NCBI GenBank assembly: GCA_033439265.1
Contig: JAVTVX010000031.1
Coordinates: forward strand, 7,797,501 to 7,861,500
Length of the DNA stretch: 64,000 bases
Origin: Dillenia suffruticosa
Taxonomy: Eukaryota > Streptophyta > Magnoliopsida > Dilleniales > Dilleniaceae
Direction of reading: 5' to 3'
Made by a program: the position numbers and the translations under genes
Part shown: positions 49,272-60,317 of the stretch, one piece after another
Numbering within the stretch: position 1 is the first letter of the stretch
How the letters are laid out: every line of letters starts with the position of its first letter
The notes under the pieces: generated by a model
The model's input: only the letters and a program-made list of their open reading frames with translations
Databases searched by the model: none
Told to the model about the DNA's origin: nothing

Positions 49272-51820
49272 TGTAACACCGAAAAAGAAAAAAAAAAAAA
49301 AATCAAAATTCCCAAATTTGATTAGGGCTAAAAAGCCCTAATCTCTTTTCCTTCCTCTCTCTCTCTCTCTCTCTCTCTTCCTCTCCCGCAACCGCCACCC
49401 ACCATTGCAACGCCCTCCCGCGAATAGCTCCTTCCTCCCGCGATCGCCGCCGCTGCAGCACCTTCCCGAGAGCAGCGCCTTCCCCCCGCGATCGCCACCG
49501 CTGTAGCGCCTCCTTCCTCGCGAGTAGCGCTGAATCTTCTGCCCGAGCGCTCCACAGCGCGAGCGTGCGCCTGCTCGGGACCACGCCTACGCACGACCGC
49601 GCGCCTGTGCACGAGCTGCGCGATCTCTGCACGAGTTCCAGCGCGACCCCAACGCAAGCCCTGCGTGCGATCTCCAGCGAGCCCTACGAGCGACCCAGTG
49701 CGAGCCGGCTGTGACCCTACGCGACCCAGCGCGAGCGCGCGTGACCCCTAGCTCGTGAGCGGGCCAGCCCACCAGCCGCGAGCCCACCAACGGCCCAAGG
49801 CCCAGTCTAGCGCGACCCACTACTGACCTGCTAGCCTACTACGGCCCGCGAAGCCCGCTGCAGCCAGCAAGTCGGGCTAAGAGCCCGCCAGCCCGCTAGC
49901 CCGCCAGCCACCGGCCCGCAAGCCCGCGACCAGCTGTTCCCTTCGAGAGCTCACCTGCCTCTTCTGTACCGCAGGTAACAATTATAATTGGTTGAAGTTC
50001 TAAGGTTTGGTGTTAGAAATTTAGTTGTTGCTAATATATTTGAAATTTGGAAATATTGCAGGTTTTAGACCAATTCGACAGGCAAATGCCAGCTAGGTCT
50101 GAAACCCGAGGAACCCTAGGTGAAAGAAACGCACCCATTTCAAAATTTGAATAAAATTTGTTAAAAATCTCTTATTAGGGTTTTATTTGATATAAAATTT
50201 GACGATTTGATTAGGTTTGTCTTTTGAAGACTCGTTGAAAAATAGGGAGTGACTACCCTCCCTAAATAAGTGAGTGGAACTCTAATCTCTTGCATAAAAT
50301 AGTAAAACGTGTTTTCTACCGTGTTTTCGATAAAACATGCTTTTGATATGCATTGATTTGATGTATGATACTAAATTTCAAAATCTGTTTTGTGAATATT
50401 GGAGTGTCTTGAAATATGTTTACGCTGACTATGCATTCATGGTTTGAAATGAAAACAAAACTTGTGCCATTACTTAAAAATTGATAAATTTCCTTTTCTA
50501 TCGTTGCATTGATATGCTATTTTGAAATGATTTGATGAAATGTATCGGCACGCAAACTTGAAATGCTTTGATGAATTATGTGGGTCGGATGTCCACTAGT
50601 TATGCGATGATTTGGTTTTACTTGTAGGACGTTGTGCCCTGGGACGTTGTGCCCTTATGATACTATGATGATGATATTAATGATTCCGTAGCTACGAAAG
50701 GCGTTTGTAGAGGCACAGGTTGCCCGGATACGCTTCTGCAGGAGGTATCCGCAAATGTCATTTATTCTAAGGGCTATAGGCGCGGCCAGTTGAACCCACG
50801 TAGGGGGAGGACGTGTGTGACACCACCGTCTAGCACCGGACGGGGTTCTATACACGATGATGAGTTAACGCCAGCGAACTCATGGCCAACGTCGGGGTAG
50901 AAAGCGTTTTAAAGTCTATGCATAATAAAACCCCCGATGCGCCTGTCCTTGGTTACGGTTGACCTTTGCCAGGACCATTTTTTGTTCGCTCTAATATTAC
51001 TTGATTTTAAATGGATGCATACATGCTTGCTATCGTGTGATTGATTAAATAATTTCAAATTACTAAACATATCATGTTTTGCTGCGAAATGTAAATTTTT
51101 GTTTCGAATGATGTTATTTGACACTCCAATGGTTCACCCACACTATTTATGCTTGATATTATCCCCCTCACTCACTAAGTATCTTCCCATGATACTTACC
51201 CCTCCATTTTCTCTCCTCAGACAGGATTACTGTTGTGCTGGAACGACGCTTCAGATCTTAGAGATTTTGGTGGATCTATGTGATATACGACGGTGAGGTT
51301 TATGTTAAATTTGAAATATGAATTTCGTACTTCATTTCGACCCTACGAGGTCTTGACATTTAGGTCCGTAGTTGGCCGTGTATATTATGGAATGACTGTA
51401 TAACTTATGAGCAGTTGTGTGTATAACTCTCGCTTTGGTTCATTTTACTCGCATTAAGGCATCTGTAAGCGTTTTAAACTTTCTACTTGGGAAATGTGTT
51501 ATACATTGTATAAACTTTGGTCCGCTTGGTGTAGCGACTGTTCATGCTCTAGTTGGGTATGACAGTAGAGGTTTGTGGCCAAAACTGCTAGAAATTTTAT
51601 AGCCTTACATTGTCGTGGATGTTTGGAGTGGAATTTATTAATTTTGGAGAAGCCGGGATGACCATTTGTTTAAATTATAGGTTGATTTTGATTATACAGG
51701 TTTAATTGTACACAGGAAACCTCCGATTTGTGGGGAAATTCTGCCCGATTTTCTATAAAAATACAGTCGGCATCCAAGGGCAACGGGCGGCTGTTCACGA
51801 TCCCGGTTTGGGGCATGACA
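49272..51820 (+). repeat. 5' LTR of G2
   Basis: 2549 bp, TGTAACACC to GGCATGACA. Short (CT)n at 49355-49381 and CpG-rich block to about 49970. GGGACGTTGTGCCCT is duplicated in tandem near 50625-50655. The overlapping minus-strand ORFs at 49303-49820 are artefacts of the GC-rich block. Confidence 0.93.
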
Positions 51821-51827
51821 GTTCTAT

Positions 51828-51839
51828 TGGTATCAGAGT
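51828..51839 (+). promoter_or_regulatory. Primer binding site of G2
   Basis: TGGTATCAGAGT, seven bases after the LTR end, one base off the G1 site. Confidence 0.8.
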
Positions 51840-52117
51840 GTTTAGGTTGGGGAAAAGATAGTAATAAGAGTCTTCCCAAGTATATGAAAAGTTCTCAATG
51901 CATTAGAGAGTTTCATACAGTCCTTTAAAGTCTCATACTTGGCCATAGGCATATAAGTTCTTCTAAGTTATGGAGTTGGATACATAACGCGTCTAACCTG
52001 TTATTTCGCATTCAAATGCTTTGAATTATAGTTCATTTTTTTAGGGGGTTAGTTATGGAGCAACTAATCCTAACTCTTGTTTTCTATCTAATAACAATGT
52101 ATTCTTTTCACAGAATT

Positions 52118-53520
52118 ATGCCACCTAGACGTGGTAGGAGAGGTGCTAGGTTCGCCTCACTTGAGGGTCTTTCAGTGCCTAATGCACTTAGGGCACCCGA
52201 GGTGCCACGAGTGCCAAAGGATGCTTCCTCTACTCGAGCACGCTCACCAGTGCCACCCCTAGCACCTCCACCGGGTGTTACAGTCGAGATTCCTTCACCC
52301 CCACTCGATGCCTTGAGGCAATGGCAGGAGTGGTACAGTAAATATAGGGCGCAGATGCCATCACCTCTACTATAAACTCCAGCGACCGTACCTACGGCCG
52401 TACCTGCTCCTACGGCACCAGTTCCTCCTTCGGTGGCCGGTCCTTCTGTTTCTACACTGACCGATGAGATGTCGGTTACCTTGAGGCACATCCACGAGCT
52501 CACGCAGTTGGTGAAAGAGTCTCGACAGCTCGGATGCACAGACTTTTCAGGATCTAGTGATGCAGTAGCGGCAAAACACTGGATCAACAGGATTCGTAGG
52601 ATCCTTACGGATTTGGGGTTGTCAGAGGAGCTCAGATTGAGAGTTGCTGAGAGACTCCTCGACGGAGATGCCCTATCGTGGTGGGAGGCTATCTATGATA
52701 GTACTACACAGACCCTGCGGTGGGAGGACTTTCTACGAGAGTTCGACCGCAGGTACTTTACCCCATTCTAGCAGGACCAGATGAGGACGGAGTTCCTGTA
52801 CTTGCGCTAGGGGACGAGATCAGTTTCAGAGTACGAGGCTGAGCTTAGACGACTAGCGGCCTTTGTCCCCGACATGGCTACACTGACTCAAATGAGGTTC
52901 AAGTTTGAAGATGGCCTCCAATTGAGTATCAGGAAGTATATGACGGTGACTCCCTCTTTTACACTATCAGAGGTGATTGATTCAGCGTATCAGGCAGAAG
53001 AGATCATCCGAGCAGAGGCTAGACAGAGGGAGAGTCACCAGAAGAGGAAGACTGGGTTACAGGGTGGACAGTCGTCGAAGAAGGGTAGAGGTTCTGGATA
53101 TCCCGGAGGTTATTCTAGCTTCAGACCAGCAGCACCGGGACAAGGACCTTGACTATAGGGTTTTGGGGCACCAGCCGCTAGTGGCTCTACACAGTCTACT
53201 ATACAGAGGCCGCCCTTTTGCCATAGATGCAGCAGCCACCATGCCTTTGGGGCATGTAGAGTACCAGTTACTTGCTTCCAGTATGGGAAGCAAGGTCAAC
53301 TTTGCAGAATCGTACTGGTATGTCTGGCACAGGCCAGCAGGGGGTACCTGCGCACTTAGCTCTTATCGCTCCCCGGACTACAACCGGGAGTAATACGGTG
53401 CTAGGATCATCGCGACAGCAGCCTAGGGCCCAGACTCGTGTGTTTGCGATGACACAGGAGGACGCACAGGCAAACCCTAATGTTATTATGGGTAATCCTC
53501 CCGTAGACCCCTCAGTGTAG
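52118..53520 (+). pseudogene. G2 gag pseudogene
   Basis: One frame from MPPRRGRRGARF at 52118 to about 53270, broken by TAA at 52373, TAG at 52769, TAG at 52808 and TGA at 53150. The gag core is recognisable (HWINRIRRILTDLGL, WWEAI, WEDFLREF, EYEAELRRLA). The zinc knuckle is damaged: the second Cys is Tyr (CFQYGKQGQ) and a deletion follows. The tail VFAMTQEDAQANPNVIMG matches G1, and a TAG at 53518 ends it. Confidence 0.88.
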
Positions 53521-53688
53521 TACTTTTGTTGTACTTTCTGTATGATTTTTTTTTTTTTGTATATCATGATGTCGATGTACAGTTTTGACTAATTAAAGCT
53601 TTCAAAGCTTAACTAGTTTAATATATATAAATATTCGTTCACTTTTTCTTCGCATTTTAAATTCTGTTGATATTTTTCTTACTTTTAG
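53515..53688 (+). other. T-rich spacer between gag and pol of G2
   Basis: Counterpart of the G1 spacer: begins GTGTAG, has CTTAACTAG near 53607 and ends CTTACTTTTAG. Conserved position and T-richness in both copies. Confidence 0.4.
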
Positions 53689-53693
53689 ATACC

Positions 53694-54093
53694 ATGCGAA
53701 TATTCGGTATCGACGCCAGTCTCATAAATACCGGGTCAAATTTTTCCTATGTGAGCGACACGTTCACTCGCCATTCTGATAGACCTCTCTCGCCACTTGA
53801 TGAGGAGATTATGGTAGTCACTTCCCTTGACAAGCATATCATTCGAGATACAGTCTATAAGGGCTGTGAGGTCTGTATTGGGGAGACGATATTAGAAGCA
53901 GATCTGATTCCGTTCCCTATCATGGATTTCGATGCCATCCTAGGGATGGATTGGCTGAGTTTACATCAGGCTTCCGTGGATTGTTTCACGAAGAAGGTTG
54001 AGTTTAGGAGGTCTGAACAGCCACCGTTAGTATTCCGGGACGAGAGACGAGTATTGCCCCATAGTATTATCTCAATTATGAAGGCCAGACGTG
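53694..54093 (+). pseudogene. G2 protease region
   Basis: Retropepsin-type aspartic protease that would cleave the polyprotein. MRIFGIDASLINTGSNFSY: the catalytic Asp of DTGS is Asn (codon 53727), and one residue before it is lost compared with G1. The rest (GETILEADLIPFPIMDFDAI, LGMDWLSLHQASVDC) is typical. A frame change near 54093 leads into reverse transcriptase. Confidence 0.85.
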
Positions 54094-55485
54094 GTACGCC
54101 ATGGTTGTGCGGCTTATTTGGCTTATGTTGTCGACACCACCGTTGAGGGACCGAGGCTTAAAGATGTCCCTGTGGTGCAAGAATTTTCAAATGTGTTCCC
54201 TGAGGAGCTTCCCGGATTACCACCAGTTCGGGAGTTCGATTTTGAAATTGATCTAGTACTGGGGACCAATCCTATTTCTATTACGTCATACAGAATGGTG
54301 CCTGCTGAACTGAGAGAGCTTAAAACTCAGTTACAGGAATTTCTGGACGAGGGGTTTATTCGCCCGAGCACCTCACCTTGGGGCACTCCGGTGCTGTTTG
54401 TAAAGAAAAAGGATGGTACATTTTGGCTTTGTGTGGACTACAGGCAATTGAATAAAGCCACCATAAAAAACAGATATCCTCTGTCACGTATAGATAATTT
54501 ATTTGATCAGCTGCAGGGAGCCAGAGTTTTCTCTAAGATTGATCTTCGTTCGAGTTATCATCAGTTGAGAATTCGGGTCGAAGATGTGCCCAAGATAGCT
54601 TTTCGCACCCGATACGACCATTACGAGTTTCTAGTCATGCCGTTTGGGCTGACTAATGCCCCAGCTACTTTCATGGATTTGATAAACCGAGTTTTTCACG
54701 ACTACTTGGATCGGTTCATCATCGTATTCATCGATGACATCTTGATATATTCACGGAGTGATGAAGATCATGTTGAGTACCTTCGGGTGGTATTGCAGAT
54801 ACTTCGTGAGAAGCAACTATATGCCAAATTCTCGAAATGTGAGTTTTGGCTTAGACAAATTGGGTTCTTGGGGCATATTGTTTCCGTGGAGGGTATTTAT
54901 GTTGATCCGCGAAAGGTTGAGGCTATAGTGAAGTGGGAGCAGCCACAAACAGTTACCGAGATTCGTAATTTTCTCGGTTTGGCCGGGTATTATCGCAGAT
55001 TTGTAGAGAGATTCTCCCGAATAGCTGTTTCGTTGTCGAGATTGACCCAGAAGGGGGTTAAGTTTGTTTGGGATGATCGTTGTGAGGCGAACTTCCAGGA
55101 CCTCAAACAACGGTTGACATCCGCTCCTATTTTAGCCCTTCCCACTAGTAGTCGAGAGTATACAATGTACAGTTATACTAGCCGACAGGGATTAGGTTGT
55201 ATTCTGATGTAGGATGGTCGGGTTATTGCATATACCTCGCGACAGCTGAAGAAACACGAGGTTAATTACCCGACACATTATTTGGAGTTGGCAGCCATAG
55301 TCTTCGCATTGAAGATATGGTGGCATTATCTCTATGGGGTGACTTGTAGGGTATTCATGGATCACCAAAGTCTAAAGTACTTGTTCACCCAGCGAGAGTT
55401 GAATCTCAGACAGAGGAGATGGTTGGAGTTATTGAAAGACTATGATCTCATTATTGACTATCATCCGGCAAGGCAAATGTTGTAG
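54094..55485 (+). pseudogene. G2 reverse transcriptase and RNase H
   Basis: Copies element RNA to DNA in the particle. The reverse transcriptase frame is open for about 370 codons to TAG at 55210: [54 protein letters not shown], catalytic FIDDILIYS and [12 protein letters not shown] are all present. In the RNase H part the first catalytic Asp is Tyr ([11 protein letters not shown], codon 55174), while [11 protein letters not shown] and [11 protein letters not shown] are kept. A frame change near 55465 ends it. The reverse transcriptase is the best preserved domain in the window. Confidence 0.93.
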
Positions 55486-55493
55486 CAGATGTT

Positions 55494-57040
55494 TTGAGTC
55501 GGAAGTCAGCATCATCCTCACAGTCGACAGAGAAAGCCTACCTTTCTTGTTTAGTGGAACTCCGAGCCTTAGGAGTCAGTTTGACTAACAATGATCAGGG
55601 AGGCTTATTAGCTAGATTTGAGGTCAGGCCGACTTTGTTCGACCGTATCAGGGAGCTCCAGAGTATGGATAAGGAGATCCAGGGTATTGCAGATAGAGTC
55701 TGTAGAGCTGAGGGTGGAGACTTCAGAGTCCGTGATGATGGACTCGTGGTATTCAGAGACAGAGTGTGTATCCTGGCCGATAGTGATCTTCGACATGCTA
55801 TCCTTGAGGAAGCACATTCTTCTGCATATGCTATGCATCCCGGGGGTACAAAGATGTACCAGACCATCAGGGATAGCTATTGGTGGTCAGGCATGAAGAG
55901 GGATATAGCAGAGTTTGTGGCACGATACTTGGTGTGCCAGCAGGTGAAGGCCGAGCATCAACGTCCAGCGGGCATACTGCAGCCTCTTCCCATTCCAGAG
56001 TGGAAATGGGAGCATATTACTATGGACTTGTACACGGCATGATGCGATTTGGGTGATTGTCGATCGACTCACCAAATCTGCACATTTCATCCCTATCTGT
56101 GGTGACTATTCTTTAGAGGCGTTGGCACGTCTCTACATTGATACCATAGTTCGACTTCACGGGGTGCCCATGTCGATTGTTTCAGATAGGGACCCTAGGT
56201 TCACATCTAGGTTTTGGCCCAAGTTTATGAGGCATTGGGTACTAGATTAAACTTCAGTACAGCATATCATCCTCAGACGGACGGCCAGTCTGAGAGGACA
56301 ATTCAGACCCTTGAGGATATGCTGAGGGCATGTGTGATGGATTTCCGAGTTAGTTGGGACTGGCACCTTCCACTGGTTGAATTCGCATATAATAACAGCT
56401 TTCAGGCGAGTATAGGGATTCCCTCGTATGAGGCACTATATGGCAGGAAGTGCCGTACCCGATATACTGGGATAAGGTCGGAGAGCGACGTCTTAGCAGC
56501 GTTGAGTTGATTGAGCAAACAAAGAATAAAGTTAAGGTTATCCGTGAGCAGATGAAAGCCACCCAAGACAGACAGAAGACGTATGCTGATCGTAGGCGGC
56601 GACCTCTTGAGTTTGCTACGAGAGATATGGTTTTCTTGAGGATATCTCCTTAGAAGGGAGTTATACGGTTCAGGCAGCGGGGCAAGTTGAGCCCCAGATA
56701 TATTGGGCCCTTCCGTATCCTTGAGAGAGTCGGAAGTGTGGTATATAGATTGGTACTGTCAGATGAACTATCCCGTATTCACGACGTATTCCATGTCTCA
56801 GTACTCAGAAAATACTTGACCGATCCTTCTCATGTAATTGAGTCTCCACCTCTTGAGTTCCAAGAGGACTTTAGTTTTCCAGTTTAGCCCGTGGCTATTC
56901 TAGATCGACAGGTTAGAAAGTTGCGGAATAAGGAAATTTCATTGGTCAAAGTTTTGTAGAGGAGTGATCAAGTCGAGGAGGAGAACTGGGAGCCCGAGGA
57001 GGCTATGAGGAGACAGTACCCCCATTTATTTGCAGTTTAG
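55494..57040 (+). pseudogene. G2 integrase and chromodomain
   Basis: Inserts element DNA in the nucleus; the chromodomain directs it to marked chromatin. SRKSASSSQST linker, then zinc-binding end ([25 protein letters not shown]), a stop at 56040 caused by loss of about 22 bases relative to G1, then the core in three frames: [11 protein letters not shown] with the catalytic Asp kept (codon 56062), [22 protein letters not shown]. The C-terminus has KLSPRYIGPFRIL, VFHVSVLRKYL, a stop at 56885, and a chromodomain (VEEENWEPEEAMRRQYPHL) to 57040. Confidence 0.9.
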
Positions 57041-57074
57041 TGTTCTTTTAGTTTCTAGAACGAAACTTGATTTT

Positions 57075-57088
57075 AGGGGGTTAGAAAA
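57075..57088 (+). promoter_or_regulatory. Polypurine tract of G2
   Basis: AGGGGGTTAGAAAA directly before the 3' LTR; identical core in G3 on the minus strand. Confidence 0.65.
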
Positions 57089-58464
57089 TGTAACACCGAA
57101 AAAGCAAAAAAAAAAAAAAAATCAAAATTCCCAAATTTGATTAGGGCTAAAAAGCCCTAATCTCTTTTCCTCTCTCTTTCTCTCTCTCTCTCTCTTTCTT
57201 TTTCTCTCTTCCTCTCCTGCAGCCGCCGCCCACCGCAGCAACGCCCTCCCGCGAGCAACTCCTTCCTCCCGCGATCGCCGCCGTTGCAGTACCTTCCCAC
57301 GAGCAGCGCCTTCCTCCCGCGATCGCCACCACTGCAGCGCCTCCTTCCTCGCTCGAGCAGTGCTGAATCTTCTGCCCGAGTACTCCACAGCGCGAGCATA
57401 TGCCTGCTCAGGACCATGCCTGCGCACGATCGCGCGCCTGCGCACGAGCTGCGCGATCTTTGTACGAGCTACAGCGCGACCCCAGCGCGAGCGCGCGCGA
57501 CCCCAGCATGAGCGCGAGCACGCGATCCAGCTCACGAGCGTGAGCCCTAGCCCGTCAGCGAGCCAACCCACCAGCGGCCCAAGGCCTAGTACAACGCAAC
57601 CCACTACTGACCCGCGAGCCCACTACGGCCCGCGAAGCCCGCTGGGGCCAGCAAGCAGGGCTGAGAGCCCGCGAGCCCACCAACGGGCCAACCCGCCAGC
57701 CACCGGCCCGCGAGCCCATGACGGCCCGCGAGCCCGCGACTAGCTGTTCCCTTCGACAGCTCACCTGCCTCTTCTGTATTGCAGGTAACGATTATAATTG
57801 GTTGAACTTCTAAGGTTTTGTGTTAGAAATTTAGTTATTGCTAATATATTTGAAATTTGGAAATATTACAGGTTTTAAACCAATTCGACGGGTGAACTAC
57901 AGCTAGGTCTGAAACCCGAGAAACCCTAGGTGAGAGAAACGCACCCATTTCAAAGTTTGAATAAAATTTGTTAAAAATCCCTTATTAGGGCTTTATTTGA
58001 TATAAAATTTGACGATTTGATTAGTTTTGTCTTTTGGAGACTCGTTGAAAAATTGGGAGTGACCACCCTATCTAGATAAGTGAGTGGGACTCTAATCTCT
58101 TGCATAAAATAGTAAAACATGTTTTCTGTCGTGTTTTCGATAAAACATGCTTTTGATATGCATTGATTTTACGTATGATACTAAATTTCAAAATCTGTTT
58201 TATGAATATTGGAGTGTCTTAAATATGTTTACGCTGACTATACATCCATGATTTGAAATGAAAGCAAAACTTGTGCCATTACTTGAAAATTGATAAATTT
58301 CTTTTTCAATCATTGCACTAATATACTGTTTTGAAATGATTTGATGAAACGTATTGGCACGCAAACTTGAAATGCTTTGATGAACTATGTAGGTCGGATG
58401 CCCACTAGTTATGCGATGATATGGTTTTACTTGTGGGACGTTGTGCCCTAGGATGTTGTGCCCT
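57089..58464 (+). repeat. 3' LTR of G2, truncated
   Basis: Begins TGTAACACCGAAAAAG and follows the 5' LTR to GTGCCCTAG at 58464, where the CACTA-like repeat starts. About 1.1 kb of the LTR is missing. Overlapping GC-rich ORFs at 57122-57764 are not genes. Confidence 0.9.
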
Positions 58465-59617
58465 AGAGATTTATAACAGATTAGCGATGAAAATATTTCC
58501 GTCATTGTAATAGTGAATCGTAAAAAAAAAATTATAAATCTATTAGCGACGGATTACCGACGAAATTTTTAATGACGAAAATTTTTCGTTGTTAATCCAT
58601 CAGTATATTGGTGAAAGAAAAAAAATAATAAAAAAAAATATGTACAGTTATCAATGACAGATTAATAACAAAAAATTTACCAACAGATTAGCGACTGATT
58701 TTTTTATTTTTTTATTTATTTTTTTTTTTTATTTTATTTGTTCTATTTTTTATTTTTTATTTTTTATTTTATTATTTTTTATTTAATAATTCTTTTAATT
58801 TTTATTTTTATTTTTATATTTTTTGTAGAAGAATAATATTATTTTATTTTTATAAACTTTTTATTATTTTATTTTAAGCTCAAATTTTATTATTTTATTA
58901 TTTTATAAAAAATTATCATTTTATATTATTTTATTATTATTAAAAATTATGAGATAAAGATAATAAATAAAAAAAAGAATATGATTAGATTACTAACATG
59001 ATCTGGTGGTTGTGTTGCTTAGGTCATCTTGCCTGTCAGGGTTCGAAACTCTTTGGAGACGAGGCATTTTTCACATATTAAAGGAAGCGGGGGGGTCGGC
59101 AGGTGAACAGGCGTTGAGCAAGACGGGCGGGCGGGCGGGTAGGCGGGCAAGCGGGAGGAGCAAGACCGGGTTGCACGCATGACAACACGTGGGCAAGTGA
59201 GGCGTGGGCGGGTCCGTGCGTGTGGATGAGTGGGCAGGTAAGGCATAGGCGGGGAGCATGTTTGGATGCGTGCGCGCGTGTGAGGGTTCCAGAATGAGCG
59301 ACGGAAATAATCTATCGCTGATAGTGAGTTATTAGCGATGGTTTAGTGATGAAAAAATTTCATCGCTAATTTGTTACTAATTTTTTTACATATTTTCTTC
59401 TATCAACGACGGATTAGTGATGGATATTTTTAGTGACCGACATTTTTCGTTGTTAATCTGTCACTAATATCAGCGACGGATAGTATTCCGTCAGTAAAAA
59501 TTAGTGGCATAATTTTTAACGATGAATTTAGTAACGGAAAAAATCTGTCGCTAATATCCTTTAGCGATGCATTTTTTACCTTTAGCGACGGATGATACCT
59601 TATTTTCGAGTAGTGAA
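58465..59617 (+). mobile_element. Non-autonomous CACTA-like repeat, copy 3
   Basis: Motif array (58465-58700), AT-rich core (58690-58960), tRNA-like module (59000-59050), G-rich block (59070-59260, GGGCGGGCGGGCGGG), second array (59290-59600), and terminus TTTTCGAGTAGTG at 59605-59617, complementary to CACTACTCGAAAA. Same content as copy 2 in reverse. The left end has no CACTA terminus. Minus-strand ORFs in the G-rich block are artefacts. Confidence 0.75.
59000..59050 (+). other. tRNA-like module with A-box and B-box
   Basis: ATCTGGTGGTTGTG resembles a Pol III A-box and GGGTTCGAAACT a B-box, about 35 bases apart. Copies 1 (256-272) and 2 (20331-20343, minus) keep a better A-box (TGGTTTAGTGG, TGGTCTAGTGG). 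It is not a full tRNA: no acceptor stem or cloverleaf is seen. Confidence 0.45.
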
Positions 59618-60268
59618 AAGAACCCAGATATAGACAAAAAATTAGAATATGCAGGCATGGTCTTAATAAGGAAGGACCTAGTGAAACTGGTGCTGAGAAT
59701 GAATTATGACAAAGAAAAATAGTCTAAAGCTTACTTAAAAGGCAAAGATGAAAAACTTTCCTTGTGCTTCAACAAAGAATCAATCTATAGGTCCTTAGAA
59801 TTTGACTTGGTTAGCCTAACCAAGACTCAAATATAACCATAGGTCTAATAGATAATTAGTCTAGAAATATTTAGATACTTTCCCTTGAATAAGAAGGAAG
59901 AAGATAGGTATGTATACAAGAAAATTTAGAATAAGAAAGGCTGCAAAATCTCTAGGTGAAAAAGTATTCATGAAAGTTTTGAAAAACAAAAATTATGAAA
60001 TTAGAAGATAATGTCAATATTTTCTCGGCCCCCAGAAGCCCTGAATAAAATAATGTTTGAAGAGAACATTAAGAAAAATGGATAAGTCAATGCATCGAGA
60101 GATATTCTTAACGAAATATTTCCGAGGTACAACCTATTTCATATTAAACAAAGAACTAATTAGACCAATATTAAAAGTAGAGACATGTTCCCAAATGACC
60201 CACAAAAAAAAATTTAAAACAACCCCAACCCAAAAAAAATTCCCCAAATAACCCGAATTTATCGGGAG
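59618..60268. other. Gene-free stretch
   Basis: Purine-rich, A-rich sequence with a codon-like feel (repeated AAGAA, GAA) but full of stops in all frames. It could be a copia fragment; no motif is sure. The ORF at 60057-60251 is not recognised. Confidence 0.4.
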
Positions 60269-60301
60269 TTGGAGACGCGACACAGTGTGTCGCGTCTCCA
60301 A
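60269..60301. repeat. 33-bp perfect palindrome with 3-base loop
   Basis: TTGGAGACGCGACAC, loop AGT, then the exact complement. A further half copy (AGACGCGACAAC) follows at 60301. Confidence 0.95.
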
Positions 60302-60317
60302 GACGCGACAACCCAAA

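Larger units (their letters stand above)
49272..58464 (+). mobile_element. Gypsy element G2 (same Tekay/Del-like family as G1)
   Basis: 5' LTR 49272-51820, primer site, gag, protease, reverse transcriptase, RNase H, integrase, chromodomain, polypurine tract and a 3' LTR from 57089 that stops at 58464. It keeps the part of pol missing from G1. The left flank is CTTAG at 49267-49271; the right target duplication is lost with the 3' LTR end. Confidence 0.95.

Noticed and set aside
19942..59617. One giant 39.7-kb CACTA element bounded by CACTACTAG at 19942 and GAGTAGTG at 59617
   Set aside because: Flanking 3-bp sequences differ, each end belongs to its own short repeat copy, and the interval includes the different 24052-46146 termini and a whole gypsy element.
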